Shown here: one piece after another, positions 16,489 through 24,304 of the stretch | Layout: the number at the start of each line of letters is the position of its first letter | Position numbering within the stretch: the stretch's first letter is position 1 | NCBI GenBank assembly: GCA_031394045.1 | Contig: JANMWN010000268.1 | Span: forward strand, 1 to 25,407 | From: JANYIP01 sp031394045 | Lineage (GTDB): Bacteria > Actinomycetota > Actinomycetes > Prado026 | Length of the DNA stretch: 25,407 nt | Direction: 5' to 3' | Position numbers and translations under genes: made by a program | Notes under the pieces: model-generated | Databases searched by the model: none | What the model was told of the DNA's origin: nothing | Seen by the model: the letters and a program-made list of their open reading frames with translations, nothing else

Positions 16489-17615
16489 CCGCCACAGCCG
16501 GAGACATCGGGCGCCCGTTGCAGGTGGTGCTCGCCGGCGGCGGCACAGCAGGACACGTGGAGCCTGCGCTCGCGCTCGCCGACGCGCTGCGGCGCCGCGA
16601 CCCACGGACCGGGATCACCGTGCTGGGCACTGATCGCGGGCTGGAGACCAGGCTGGTCCCCGAGCGAGGCTTCGAGCTGACGCTGATCCCCCCGGTACCG
16701 ATCCCGCGTCGGCCGTCCGGCGCGATGCTGTCCGTGCCGGCCAGGCTGCGCCGGGCGGTACGAGCGGTCGAGGACGTGCTCGCGCGGGTCCATGCCGATG
16801 TGGTCGTCGGGTTCGGCGGCTACGTCGCCGCCCCGGCGTACCTCGCGGCCCGACGTCTCGGCATCCCGTTCGTGGTGCACGAGGCCAATGCCCGGCCGGG
16901 CCTGGCCAACCGGCTCGGGGCGCGTCGAACCCCTTATGTGGCAACGGCTACCCCCGACTCGACCCTGCCGCACGCGACCTACGTCGGCATCCCCATGCGC
17001 CAGGCCGTCGCCACCCTCGACCGGGCCGCGGTACGCAAGGAGGCTGCCACGTTCTTCGGCCTCGACGCCGCGCTGCCGACGTTGCTGGTGTTCGGCGGTT
17101 CGCAGGGTGCGCGCCGGATCAACGATGCGGTGCACGGTGCTGCCGCGGACCTGGCGGCTGCAGGGATCCAGGTGCTGCACATCGTCGGGCCCAGGTCGGC
17201 GGCCGACTACGTGGGTACCGAGCCTTCGAAGTCCGGCCCTGCGTACGTCGTCGTCAGGTACTGCGACCGGATGGAGCTTGCGTACGCAGTGGCGGATGTC
17301 GCGCTCTGCCGGGCAGGGGCGATGACCTGCGCCGAGCTCGCGGCCGTTGGCCTGCCGGCGGTGTACGTCCCGCTGCCGATCGGCAACGGGGAGCAGCGCC
17401 TCAATGCTGCGCCGGTGGTGGCCGCCGGGGGAGGGCTGCTGCTGGAGGACGCGACCTGCACCTCCGCGTGGGTGCGCGACGTCCTGGTGCCGCTGGTGCT
17501 GGACCGCGAGCGGGTGGTCTTGATGGGTACGGCTGCCGCGGGCTTCGGTCGCCGGGACGCCGACGACCTGCTGGTCGACATGGTCCTGCAGGCAGCTGCG
17601 CGAGGCCCGCGATGA
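16485..17615 (+). CDS. murG: UDP-GlcNAc:lipid I GlcNAc transferase MurG
   Basis: This 376-residue GT-B enzyme of the inner membrane face adds GlcNAc to lipid I to give lipid II, the substrate of FtsW. It has the glycine-rich loop AGGGTAGHVEPALALADAL (His24), VVGFGGYVAAPAYLAA, HEANARPGLANRLG, the second-domain loop FGGSQGARRIND, and the donor-binding region CRAGAMTCAELAAVGLP followed by GNGEQRLNA, the usual actinobacterial form. The frame is open upstream, but the ATG at 16485 overlaps the ftsW stop and gives the family length. Confidence 0.96.
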   Translation: MTATAGDIGRPLQVVLAGGGTAGHVEPALALADALRRRDPRTGITVLGTDRGLETRLVPERGFELTLIPPVPIPRRPSGAMLSVPARLRRAVRAVEDVLARVHADVVVGFGGYVAAPAYLAARRLGIPFVVHEANARPGLANRLGARRTPYVATATPDSTLPHATYVGIPMRQAVATLDRAAVRKEAATFFGLDAALPTLLVFGGSQGARRINDAVHGAAADLAAAGIQVLHIVGPRSAADYVGTEPSKSGPAYVVVRYCDRMELAYAVADVALCRAGAMTCAELAAVGLPAVYVPLPIGNGEQRLNAAPVVAAGGGLLLEDATCTSAWVRDVLVPLVLDRERVVLMGTAAAGFGRRDADDLLVDMVLQAAARGPR

Positions 17616-19015
17616 CACTGGTACCGGTGTCGTCCTTGGGGCGTGTGCACTTCGTCGGTGCTGGCGGAGCGGGCATGTCGGGCATCGCCCGGATCCTGCT
17701 GGCCAGGGGGGTGACCGTGTCGGGCAGCGACGCCAAGCAGTCGCGCGAGCTGGAGGCACTGCGGGTCCTCGGGGCGGACGTGCATGTCGGGCACCGGGCC
17801 GAGCAGGTCGCAGCCGCCGACACCGTCGTGGTGTCGACCGCGATCCGTGACACGAACCCCGAGGTGGTCGAGGCCCGTGCGCGCGGCCTGCGGGTGCTCC
17901 GGCGGGCCGAGGCCCTGGCGTCGGTGATGGCCGACCGGCGGGGTGTGGCTGTTGCGGGCACGCACGGCAAGACCACCACGACGTCGCTCCTGACGGTGGC
18001 CCTGCAGCACGCCGGCGCCGATCCGTCCTTCGCGATCGGCGGCAGTCTGAGCGACTCAGGAGTCAATGCCCACAACGGTTCCGGCGAGCTGTTCGTTGCC
18101 GAGGCGGACGAGTCCGACGGCTCGTTCCTGCTCCTGGCCCCCTACGCGGGCATCGTGACCAACGTCGAGCCGGACCACCTCGACTACTACGGGACGGTCG
18201 ACGCGGTCGAGGCGGCATTTGCCGCCTTCGCGGCCACGATCGACCCAGCAGGGTTCCTGGTCGCCTGCGCCGACGACGCAGGCGCCTCGAGGCTCGCAGT
18301 GACTGCCCGCGGCACCGGCCTCCGGGTCACGACGTACGGCGAGGCTGTCGAAGCGGACGTACGCGTCGAGCGGCTCCGCCTGCTCGGCACCGGTTCGGCC
18401 TTCGAGGTCGTCGCCAGGGGCCGCCGGCTCGGACGGGTCGAGCTGCGGATCCCCGGCCGCTACAACGCGCTCAACGCTGCCGCCGCCCTGGCCGCCGGCC
18501 TCGACCTGGGTATGGCGGAGGCCGTCCTTCGTGCCGGTCTCGGCGGCTTCTCCGGGACCCGCCGCCGGTTCGATCTCAAGGGGACGGCCGCCGGCGTACG
18601 CGTCTTCGACGACTACGCCCACCACCCGACCGAGCTCACCGCCGTGCTGCGGGCTGCCCGCGAGGTCGCTGGCCGGGGGCGCGTGGTCGTCGCGTTCCAG
18701 CCGCACCGCTACACGCGTACCGCGGCCTTTCGGCGGGAGTTCGGGCAGGCGCTCGCGCTCGCCGACCACATCGTGGTGCTCGAGGTCTACGCGGCGGGCG
18801 AGGACCCGATCCCCGGGGCGTCCGGCGCCAGCATCGCCGCCGCCGTACCGCTGCCGGCCGAGCAGGTCGTGTTCGAGCCATCGTGGTCGGCAGTCGCCGG
18901 CCGGCTGGCCGCGAAGGCGCAGCCGGGCGACATCGTGCTGACCCTGGGCGCCGGCGACGTGACGATGATCGGGCCGGAGACGTTGGCCCTCCTCGAGGAC
19001 AAGGAGCAGTCGTGA
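17612..19015 (+). CDS. murC: UDP-MurNAc:L-alanine ligase MurC
   Basis: This 467-residue enzyme starts the stem peptide by adding L-alanine to UDP-MurNAc. Seen are the N-terminal VHFVGAGGAGMSGIARILL, GSDAKQSRELEALR, the ATP loop GTHGKTTTTS (116-125, Lys120), EADESDGSFLLL, NVEPDHLDYYG, and the C-terminal DDYAHHPTELTAVL and FQPHRYTRT of MurC. The order murG-murC-ftsQ is typical of actinobacteria. The ATG overlaps the murG stop; the end overlaps the ftsQ GTG by four bases. Confidence 0.96.
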   Translation: MTLVPVSSLGRVHFVGAGGAGMSGIARILLARGVTVSGSDAKQSRELEALRVLGADVHVGHRAEQVAAADTVVVSTAIRDTNPEVVEARARGLRVLRRAEALASVMADRRGVAVAGTHGKTTTTSLLTVALQHAGADPSFAIGGSLSDSGVNAHNGSGELFVAEADESDGSFLLLAPYAGIVTNVEPDHLDYYGTVDAVEAAFAAFAATIDPAGFLVACADDAGASRLAVTARGTGLRVTTYGEAVEADVRVERLRLLGTGSAFEVVARGRRLGRVELRIPGRYNALNAAAALAAGLDLGMAEAVLRAGLGGFSGTRRRFDLKGTAAGVRVFDDYAHHPTELTAVLRAAREVAGRGRVVVAFQPHRYTRTAAFRREFGQALALADHIVVLEVYAAGEDPIPGASGASIAAAVPLPAEQVVFEPSWSAVAGRLAAKAQPGDIVLTLGAGDVTMIGPETLALLEDKEQS

Positions 19016-19794
19016 GCAGCCGCACCGCCGTCAAGACCCCCCAGACCGGGGGCGTGCGTCCGTCGTCGGCGGCCCGCCCGACCATCGACCGCTTCGAGCA
19101 GCGACGCAAGGCCGGCCGACGCCGCAAGGTGCTGCTCATCGCGGTCGGCGTGCTGGCTGTGGCGCTCGTCGCGTTGGTGGTGTGGGCGGTCTGGTTCTCC
19201 CGCTGGTTCGCGGTCAGCAAGGTCGAGGTGGTGGGTACCCACCGGCTGACGGTCGCCCAGGTCGAGGCAGCCGCGCAGGTGCCGATGGGACGGCCGGTCC
19301 TGCGGGTGGACACCGGAGGCATCCAGGGCCGGGTCTCCGGACTGACGGCGGTGTCCTCGGTGGTGGTCACCACGCAGTGGCCGCACACGGTGCGCATCAC
19401 CGTGGTCGAGCGGAAGCCAGTGGCCGTCGTACGCGTGCTCGGTGGTGAGCTGCAGCTGATCGACCCGGATGGCGTGGACCTCGGTGGGGTCAGTACCCGT
19501 CCGGCGGGGTTGACGTTGCTGTCGATGAATCTGGCCAGCGCCGACCCCGCGGCGTTCCGCGCCACCGCGTCGGTCGCGGCCGCCTTGTCACCTGCCCTGG
19601 CGGCCAAGGTGCGGTGGATCTCGGCGCAGACGCCCGACTCCGTCGTCCTGCAGCTGAGCAGCGGTGCGACCGTGCGCTGGGGGGACGCCAGCCAGGGTGC
19701 GATCAAGGCAAAGGTGCTGGCAGCGCTGATGAAACGGCAGGCCACGGTCTACGACGTCAGCGCCCCGTACGCCCCCACCACTTCGAGAGGATGA
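19012..19794 (+). CDS. ftsQ: Cell division protein FtsQ/DivIB
   Basis: This 260-residue bitopic protein has a basic cytoplasmic N-terminus (RRKAGRRRK at about 31-39), one membrane helix (about 40-62), an extracytoplasmic POTRA domain opening with FAVSKVEVVGTHRLT (about 66-80), then the FtsQ-type domain (VVTTQWPHTVRITVVERKPV). FtsQ recruits FtsL and DivIC and helps control septal synthesis. The GTG start overlaps the murC stop by four bases, the last such link in the chain. No ftsA follows, as normal in actinobacteria. Confidence 0.94.
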   Translation: MSSRTAVKTPQTGGVRPSSAARPTIDRFEQRRKAGRRRKVLLIAVGVLAVALVALVVWAVWFSRWFAVSKVEVVGTHRLTVAQVEAAAQVPMGRPVLRVDTGGIQGRVSGLTAVSSVVVTTQWPHTVRITVVERKPVAVVRVLGGELQLIDPDGVDLGGVSTRPAGLTLLSMNLASADPAAFRATASVAAALSPALAAKVRWISAQTPDSVVLQLSSGATVRWGDASQGAIKAKVLAALMKRQATVYDVSAPYAPTTSRG

Positions 19795-19798
19795 CGCG

Positions 19799-20311
19799 AT
19801 GTCCGAGCAGCCCAGCCGGGTTGAACCGGCGTACGAGGGCAGCGAGACCCCGATGCTCATCGCCTGGCTCGACTACGAGCGGGCGACCCTCGCGGTGAAG
19901 TGCGACGGGCTGACCGACAGCCAGCTCCGCGAGCGGGCCGTGCGACCGTCCACGCTCTCGCTGCTCGGACTGGTCCGCCACATGTCCGAGGTGGAGCGGC
20001 ACTGGTTCCGCCGCGTGCTCCAGGGCGAGGACGCACCGCCGTTGTACTACAGCGACCCCGGCGACCCGGACGGTGACTTCGACCATGTCGACACTGCGGT
20101 CGTGGGGGAGGCCTTCGCCACCTGGCGGACCGAGTGCGACGTGGCTCGGGCGAACGTGGCTGCGGCTCCGAGCCTCGACGTGACCGGGTTGCACCGGGGC
20201 GGGCAGGTGTCCTTGCGCTGGATCCTGGTGCACATGATCGAGGAGTACGCCCGGCACAACGGGCACGCCGACCTGTTGCGCGAGCGCATCGACGGCGCTG
20301 TCGGAGAGTGA
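19799..20311 (+). CDS. DinB-family protein (DUF664-type, possible mycothiol-dependent enzyme)
   Basis: This 170-residue protein looks like a four-helix DinB/DUF664 metalloprotein. His61 in LVRHMSEVERHWF and the late motif HMIEEYARHNGHADLLRE (His145, His153, His156) supply the likely metal ligands. In actinobacteria many members of this superfamily use mycothiol for thiol transfer or detoxification, but the reaction here cannot be told from sequence. It starts four bases after ftsQ with GAGAGG (19784-19789) upstream, so it is probably cotranscribed with the division genes, and precedes the ftsZ promoter. Such a gene is not a usual dcw member. It is unrelated to DNA polymerase IV, also called DinB. 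Confidence 0.83.
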   Translation: MSEQPSRVEPAYEGSETPMLIAWLDYERATLAVKCDGLTDSQLRERAVRPSTLSLLGLVRHMSEVERHWFRRVLQGEDAPPLYYSDPGDPDGDFDHVDTAVVGEAFATWRTECDVARANVAAAPSLDVTGLHRGGQVSLRWILVHMIEEYARHNGHADLLRERIDGAVGE

Positions 20312-20336
20312 TCTGGGACGCATATCGGCGTAGGAG

Positions 20337-20366
20337 TTGACCGCACGGTGAAGTCTCGCCTACCGT
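20337..20366 (+). promoter_or_regulatory. Candidate ftsZ promoter
   Basis: A -35 TTGACC (20337-20342) and a -10 TACCGT (20361-20366, TAnnnT type) are separated by 18 bases. Transcription would start near 20373, giving a leader of about 68 bases that includes the downstream inverted repeat. Confidence 0.5.
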
Positions 20367-20373
20367 CTCCCCA

Positions 20374-20413
20374 AACCTCAGGTTGACATAACTATAACCC
20401 TGTAGTTGAGGTT
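20374..20413 (+). promoter_or_regulatory. AT-rich inverted repeat upstream of ftsZ
   Basis: AACCTCA (20374-20380) is complementary to TGAGGTT (20407-20413), and AACTA (20390-20394) is complementary to TAGTT (20403-20407). Within it are a consensus -35-like TTGACA (20383-20388) and a -10-like TATAAC (20393-20398), only four bases apart so they cannot form one promoter. It could be a second promoter region, an operator or a leader RNA hairpin. Confidence 0.5.
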
Positions 20414-20440
20414 AAGGGTCGAGAATCGAGAGGCGCTACC

Positions 20441-21646
20441 GTGGCCGCACCCCAGAACTACATCGCCGTGATCAAGGTCGTCGGAATCGGCGGAGGCGGC
20501 GTCAACGCCGTGAACCGCATGATCGATGTCGGGCTCAAGGGCGTGGAGTTCATCGCCATCAACACCGACGCGCAGGCGTTGCTGATGAGCGATGCCGACG
20601 TCAAGCTCGACATCGGGCGCGAGCTCACCCGGGGCCTCGGCGCCGGCGCCGACCCCGAGGTCGGGGCCCAGGCGGCGCATGATCATTCCGACGAGATCGA
20701 AGAGGTGCTCAAGGGCGCCGACATGGTCTTCGTCACCGCCGGCGAGGGCGGCGGCACCGGCACCGGCGGCGCACCCGTCGTGGCCAAGATCGCCCGTTCT
20801 CTCGGTGCGCTGACCGTCGGTGTCGTGACCCGGCCGTTCAGCTTCGAGGGCCGGCGTCGCGCCCAGCAGGCCGAGACCGGTATCGAGGGTCTGCGCTCCG
20901 AGGTCGACACCCTGATCGTGATCCCGAACGACCGGCTGCTGTCCATCTCGGACCGCGGGGTGTCGGCGCTGGACGCCTTCCGCTCGGCCGACCAGGTGCT
21001 GCTGTCCGGCGTCCAGGGCATCACCGACCTGATCACCACCGCCGGGCTGATCAACCTCGACTTCGCCGACGTCAAGTCAGTCATGTCCGGGGCCGGCTCC
21101 GCCCTGATGGGCATCGGCTCGGCCCGCGGCGACGACCGCGCGGTGCAGGCGGCCAGGATGGCCGTCTCCAGCCCGCTGCTCGAGGCGTCCATCGACGGTG
21201 CCCGCGGCGTGCTGCTCTCTGTCTCCGGTGGTTCCGACCTCGGGCTCTTCGAGATCAACGAGGCAGCCCGCCTGGTCTCCGAGTCGGCTCACCCCGACGC
21301 CAACATCATCTTCGGTGCGGTGATCGACGACGCCCTCGGCGACGAGGTACGCGTCACGGTCATCGCGGCCGGTTTCGACGGCGGCCAGCCCAAGCCCCTC
21401 GCACCCACCAACCCGGCCGCGGCGGCCATCCCCTCCGCCGCGTCCGCGGGTGGGTCGGCGGGCCCGTCGAGCGCCTTCGAGTCGGGCGTCGACGGGACGG
21501 CCGGCGGCAGCTCGTCGCCGCACGCCGCGCCGGTCGACCCCGACCGTGACCTCGACCTGCCGACCGAGCGCAAGAAGCCGCGCACGATCGTGTTCGACGA
21601 TTCCTCCGTCGACGACGACCTGGATGTTCCGGACTTCCTGAAGTAG
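20441..21646 (+). CDS. ftsZ: Cell division GTPase FtsZ
   Basis: This 401-residue tubulin homologue forms the cytokinetic ring. It has the N-terminal IKVVGIGGGGVNAVNRMI, the tubulin signature GGGTGTGGAPV (103-113), NDRLLSI, and the synergy-loop residues NLDFADVKSVM. A flexible Gly/Ser/Ala-rich linker (about 315-375) leads to the conserved C-terminal peptide DDLDVPDFLK, which binds SepF and other partners. The GTG at 20441 is preceded by GAGAGG at a seven-base spacing. ftsZ has its own upstream region, so its level can be set apart from that of the mur genes. Confidence 0.98.
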   Translation: MAAPQNYIAVIKVVGIGGGGVNAVNRMIDVGLKGVEFIAINTDAQALLMSDADVKLDIGRELTRGLGAGADPEVGAQAAHDHSDEIEEVLKGADMVFVTAGEGGGTGTGGAPVVAKIARSLGALTVGVVTRPFSFEGRRRAQQAETGIEGLRSEVDTLIVIPNDRLLSISDRGVSALDAFRSADQVLLSGVQGITDLITTAGLINLDFADVKSVMSGAGSALMGIGSARGDDRAVQAARMAVSSPLLEASIDGARGVLLSVSGGSDLGLFEINEAARLVSESAHPDANIIFGAVIDDALGDEVRVTVIAAGFDGGQPKPLAPTNPAAAAIPSAASAGGSAGPSSAFESGVDGTAGGSSSPHAAPVDPDRDLDLPTERKKPRTIVFDDSSVDDDLDVPDFLK

Positions 21647-21664
21647 GAAGCGCAGGATGGGCGA

Positions 21665-21955
21665 ATGCGTCGCGCCCTGATCGTGCTCACGCTCTCGGTG
21701 CTTGCCGCCGCAGGCTTGCTCGTCTGGGCCCTGCAGCCGGTCAACGACCCCCTGGGTCGCCCGTGTGGTGGTGGCATCTTCTCCACCACTTCGCCCAACC
21801 CTGACGATGACTCGTTCATGGACGGCTGCGATGGCGTGCGGCAGAGACGTGAGTCGGACATCCAGGCCTGGGCCGTCCCGACCGCTGCGGTCTTGCTCGC
21901 GTCGCTCGGTTGCGTGGCGTTCCTGGCGACCGAACGGCGGCGGGTCTCCACCTGA
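21665..21955 (+). CDS. Small two-helix membrane protein with a cysteine pair, unknown function
   Basis: This 96-residue protein has two hydrophobic helices (about 4-23 and 69-88) joined by a loop of about 45 residues, and a basic C-terminus (TERRRVST). The loop contains Cys34 in GRPCGGGIFS and Cys55 in MDGCDGVRQRR; by topology the loop should be outside, where the two could form a disulfide. It resembles small actinobacterial membrane proteins with a CG...C loop, but I recognise no named family. The ATG lies 18 bases after the ftsZ stop, with GGATGGG upstream, so it is likely read through from ftsZ. Confidence 0.68.
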   Translation: MRRALIVLTLSVLAAAGLLVWALQPVNDPLGRPCGGGIFSTTSPNPDDDSFMDGCDGVRQRRESDIQAWAVPTAAVLLASLGCVAFLATERRRVST

Positions 21956-22010
21956 CGGTGCTCAGCCTCAGGGCACGTCGTTCAGCGGCCGGGCGGGGGA
22001 GGATGGGGGC

Positions 22011-22730
22011 ATGGGTGTGCGCTGGTTGTTCTCCGACCGCCTCGGTGGCGTGAGCTCCGCGCCGTACGAGTCGCTGAACGTCGCGCACCATGTCGGCGAC
22101 GTGCCTGAAGCCGTTGCCAGTAACCGGGATCTGCTCCTTGCCCGGCTGTCGACCTCGGCGCCGGTCCGCCTGGTCTTCATGGATCAGGTGCACGGCGACC
22201 GGGTCGCGGTCATCGATGCAGCCCATTCGGCGGTCACCTCTGCCGAGGCACCGGCGGCGATCGACGGCATGGTGACCGCGTCGCAGGGAGTCGCTCTCGT
22301 GGTGATGGTGGCGGATTGCGTGCCGGTGCTGCTCGCCGATCCGGTCGCCGGCGTCGTTGCCGGCGTCCATGCCGGTCGCCCCGGGCTGCGCGCCCGGATC
22401 GTGGTGAAGGCGGTCGAGGCGATGGCCGGCCTCGGCGCGGAGCCGGGGCGTACGCAGGCCTGGCTCGGGCCGTCGGTCTGCCCGGCCTGCTACGAGGTAC
22501 CGGAGGAGATGCGCGCCGACGTGGCGGAGGTGGCCCCGGCGAGCTGGTCGACCAGCCGCACGGGTACGCCGGCGCTGGACCTGCGGGCCGGCCTGACCGC
22601 CGAGCTCGAGGCTCTTGGTGCCAGGGTCACATCCGTTGGTCCCTGCACGGCCGAGTCGCCGGACCACTTCTCCTACCGGCGCGACGGGCGCACGGGCCGG
22701 TTCGCGGGCGTCGTCTGGCTTGAGCCATGA
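22011..22730 (+). CDS. pgeF: PgeF/YfiH-family laccase-domain protein (peptidoglycan editing factor)
   Basis: This 239-residue protein belongs to the YfiH/PgeF family. His61 (VHGDR), Cys103 (ADCVPVLLAD) and His120 (GVHAGRPGL) are the conserved metal or catalytic residues. The family is linked to correcting MurC errors (L-Ser in place of L-Ala) in the stem peptide, and members show purine nucleoside phosphorylase or oxidase activity, so the main activity is debated. The motif after His120 reads HAGR rather than the HAGW of the E. coli protein. The ATG at 22011 follows GGAGG (21998-22002). The frame is open upstream to 21702, within the preceding gene, and that start is rejected. The stop overlaps yggS. 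Confidence 0.92.
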   Translation: MGVRWLFSDRLGGVSSAPYESLNVAHHVGDVPEAVASNRDLLLARLSTSAPVRLVFMDQVHGDRVAVIDAAHSAVTSAEAPAAIDGMVTASQGVALVVMVADCVPVLLADPVAGVVAGVHAGRPGLRARIVVKAVEAMAGLGAEPGRTQAWLGPSVCPACYEVPEEMRADVAEVAPASWSTSRTGTPALDLRAGLTAELEALGARVTSVGPCTAESPDHFSYRRDGRTGRFAGVVWLEP

Positions 22731-23419
22731 GCCGGGAGGCCGAGCTCGCGGCCGGGCTGGCCGGCGTACGCGAACGGATCGCCAGGGCCGCGGCCGACGC
22801 AGGCCGACCCGCTGAATCGGTCACCCTGGTGGTGATCACGAAGAACTGGCCGTCCTCCGACGTCCGTCTGCTGCAAGCGCTCGGCGTCCGCGACGTCGGC
22901 GAGAACCGAGACCAGGAGGCGGCCGAGAAGGCGGCCCTTTGCGCTGACCTCGACCTGCGTTGGCACTTCGTCGGCCAGCTGCAGACCAACAAGGCCCGTT
23001 CGGTGGCGGCGTACGCCGATGTCGTCCATTCGGCCGACCGCGACCGGCTCGTCGACGCGCTCGACCATGGGGCCGCGGTGGCCGGCCGGCGGGTGGGGGC
23101 GCTGATCCAGGTCAGTCTTGACGGAGCGGGTGACCGCGGGGGAGCCGACCCGGCGCAGGTGCCGGCGCTCGCGGACCGGATCGCCGCCGCCGGCTCGCTG
23201 GACCTGCTCGGGCTGATGGCGGTCGCCCCCCTCGGCGCCCCGCCGTTGCCCGCTTTCGAGCGGCTCGCCGGGCTCGCGGCGGCACTGCTGCGCGAGCACC
23301 CGGGGGCCGGCGCGATCTCGGCCGGGATGAGCGGGGACCTTGAGGCAGCGGTGCGGGCCGGCGCGACACACGTGCGTGTCGGGAGCGCGATTCTGGGTAC
23401 GCGTCCTCCGCTCCGGTAG
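22727..23419 (+). CDS. yggS: YggS/PROSC-family pyridoxal phosphate homeostasis protein
   Basis: This 230-residue single-domain PLP-binding barrel protein controls free pyridoxal phosphate and amino acid balance. Lys39 in LVVITKNWP is the expected PLP lysine. Family motifs GENRDQEAAEK, WHFVGQLQTNKA and the late MSGDLEAAVRAGATHVRVGS are present. In many Gram-positives this gene lies between ftsZ and sepF, as here (ylmE in Bacillus). The ATG overlaps the pgeF stop by four bases. Confidence 0.93.
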   Translation: MSREAELAAGLAGVRERIARAAADAGRPAESVTLVVITKNWPSSDVRLLQALGVRDVGENRDQEAAEKAALCADLDLRWHFVGQLQTNKARSVAAYADVVHSADRDRLVDALDHGAAVAGRRVGALIQVSLDGAGDRGGADPAQVPALADRIAAAGSLDLLGLMAVAPLGAPPLPAFERLAGLAAALLREHPGAGAISAGMSGDLEAAVRAGATHVRVGSAILGTRPPLR

Positions 23420-23429
23420 CCTCGTGCCC

Positions 23430-23467
23430 GACGGACTCCTCCGTCACCGGCACGTTTCGGCACGTTC
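23430..23467 (+). repeat. Short hairpin and 10-bp direct repeat upstream of sepF
   Basis: GACGGA (23430-23435) and TCCGTC (23440-23445) form a perfect six-base-pair stem with a four-base loop. Directly after it, CGGCACGTTT (23448-23457) and CGGCACGTTC (23458-23467) are tandem copies. TAGCCT (23417-23422), overlapping the yggS stop, is a TAnnnT-type -10 candidate for a sepF promoter. The function of the repeats is unknown. Confidence 0.4.
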
Positions 23468-23485
23468 TATGGAAGGGCCCGAGTC

Positions 23486-23992
23486 ATGGCAGGCGCGATG
23501 CGCAAGATGGGCGTCTACCTCGGCCTCGTCGAGGATGGCGTCGAACCGCTCGACGAGTACGACGACTACGACGACTACGAGGCGCCGGCCCGGCAGGCTC
23601 CCGCAGAGCGCGCCGAGCAGCCCCGGGCGTTGCAGCCGGTCCGCGAGGAGAGGTTCGCGCCCCCAGCCGCGGCTCGTCAGCCCCGGTCCGAGCCGAAGCA
23701 CGACATCCTCGACTCGTACAAGATCACGACGCTGCACCCGCGCAACTACAACGACGCCCGCACGGTCGGGGAGTACTTCCGTGAGGGCACGCCGGTGATC
23801 ATGAACCTGACCGACATGGACGACTCGGACGCCAAGCGTCTGGTCGACTTCTCGGCCGGTCTGATCTTCGGCCTGCACGGGTCGATCGAGCGCGTGACGG
23901 CCAAGGTGTTCCTGCTGTCGCCGGCCAACGTCGTCGTCACCGCAGAGGAGAAGGCCCGGCTCGCCGAGGGCGGCTTCTTCAACCAGAGCTGA
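23486..23992 (+). CDS. sepF: Cell division protein SepF
   Basis: This 168-residue protein starts MAGAMRKMGVYLGLVED, the amphipathic membrane-binding helix of SepF. An acidic DEYDDYDDYE stretch encoded by a 9-bp tandem repeat (23552-23578) and a Pro/Ala/Arg linker follow. The C-terminal FtsZ-binding fold (about 76-155) includes LHPRNYNDARTVGEYFREG, VIMNLTDMDDSDAKRLVDF and LFG-like FGLHGSIERV. In actinobacteria SepF is the main membrane anchor of FtsZ, replacing FtsA. The ATG follows GGAAGGG (23471-23477). Confidence 0.96.
   Translation: MAGAMRKMGVYLGLVEDGVEPLDEYDDYDDYEAPARQAPAERAEQPRALQPVREERFAPPAAARQPRSEPKHDILDSYKITTLHPRNYNDARTVGEYFREGTPVIMNLTDMDDSDAKRLVDFSAGLIFGLHGSIERVTAKVFLLSPANVVVTAEEKARLAEGGFFNQS
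23552..23578 (+). repeat. 9-bp tandem repeat in sepF
   Basis: GACGAGTAC, GACGACTAC, GACGACTAC stand in tandem and encode DEY-DDY-DDY, an acidic tyrosine-rich patch just after the membrane-binding helix. Confidence 0.8.
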
Positions 23993-23998
23993 CGTCGC

Positions 23999-24304
23999 GT
24001 GGTGAGCAGCGCCCTGCAGGCGAGCGCCGTCGGCAGCACGATCTACACGGTCGCCTGGATCTTCCTGGTCTTCCTGATCACCAGGCTGGTCTTCGAGTAC
24101 GTGTTCATGTTCGCGCGCGACTACACCCCGACCGGTGTGGTCCTGGTGGTGACCGAAGCGGTCTACACGGTGACCGACCCACCGCTCAAGGCCCTTCGCC
24201 GGGTCATCCCGCCGCTGCGCATCGGCAGCGTCGCGATCGACCTGTCCTTCATCGTCCTGTTCATCATTGTCCAAGTCGTCATTCACTACGCTTCCGCGCT
24301 CTAG
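23999..24304 (+). CDS. YggT-family membrane protein
   Basis: This 101-residue protein has two hydrophobic segments (about 14-38 and 79-98) around a loop with DYTPTGVVLVVTEAVYTVTDPPLKALRRVIPP, spread over about 41-72, typical of the YggT family found beside sepF (ylmG in Bacillus, and in cyanobacteria and plastids). The family has been linked to cell or plastid division and osmotic protection, but its biochemical role is unclear. Two GTG codons in tandem (23999 and 24002) can start it, without a good ribosome binding site; it begins six bases after sepF, so translation is probably coupled. Confidence 0.92.
   Translation: MVSSALQASAVGSTIYTVAWIFLVFLITRLVFEYVFMFARDYTPTGVVLVVTEAVYTVTDPPLKALRRVIPPLRIGSVAIDLSFIVLFIIVQVVIHYASAL

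Larger units (their letters stand above)
20312..20440 (+). other. ftsZ upstream regulatory region
   Basis: This 129-base gap interrupts the compact cluster. It contains a housekeeping-type promoter, a distinctly AT-rich core (20371-20415) with an inverted repeat, and the ftsZ ribosome binding site GAGAGG at 20428-20433. Confidence 0.7.
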
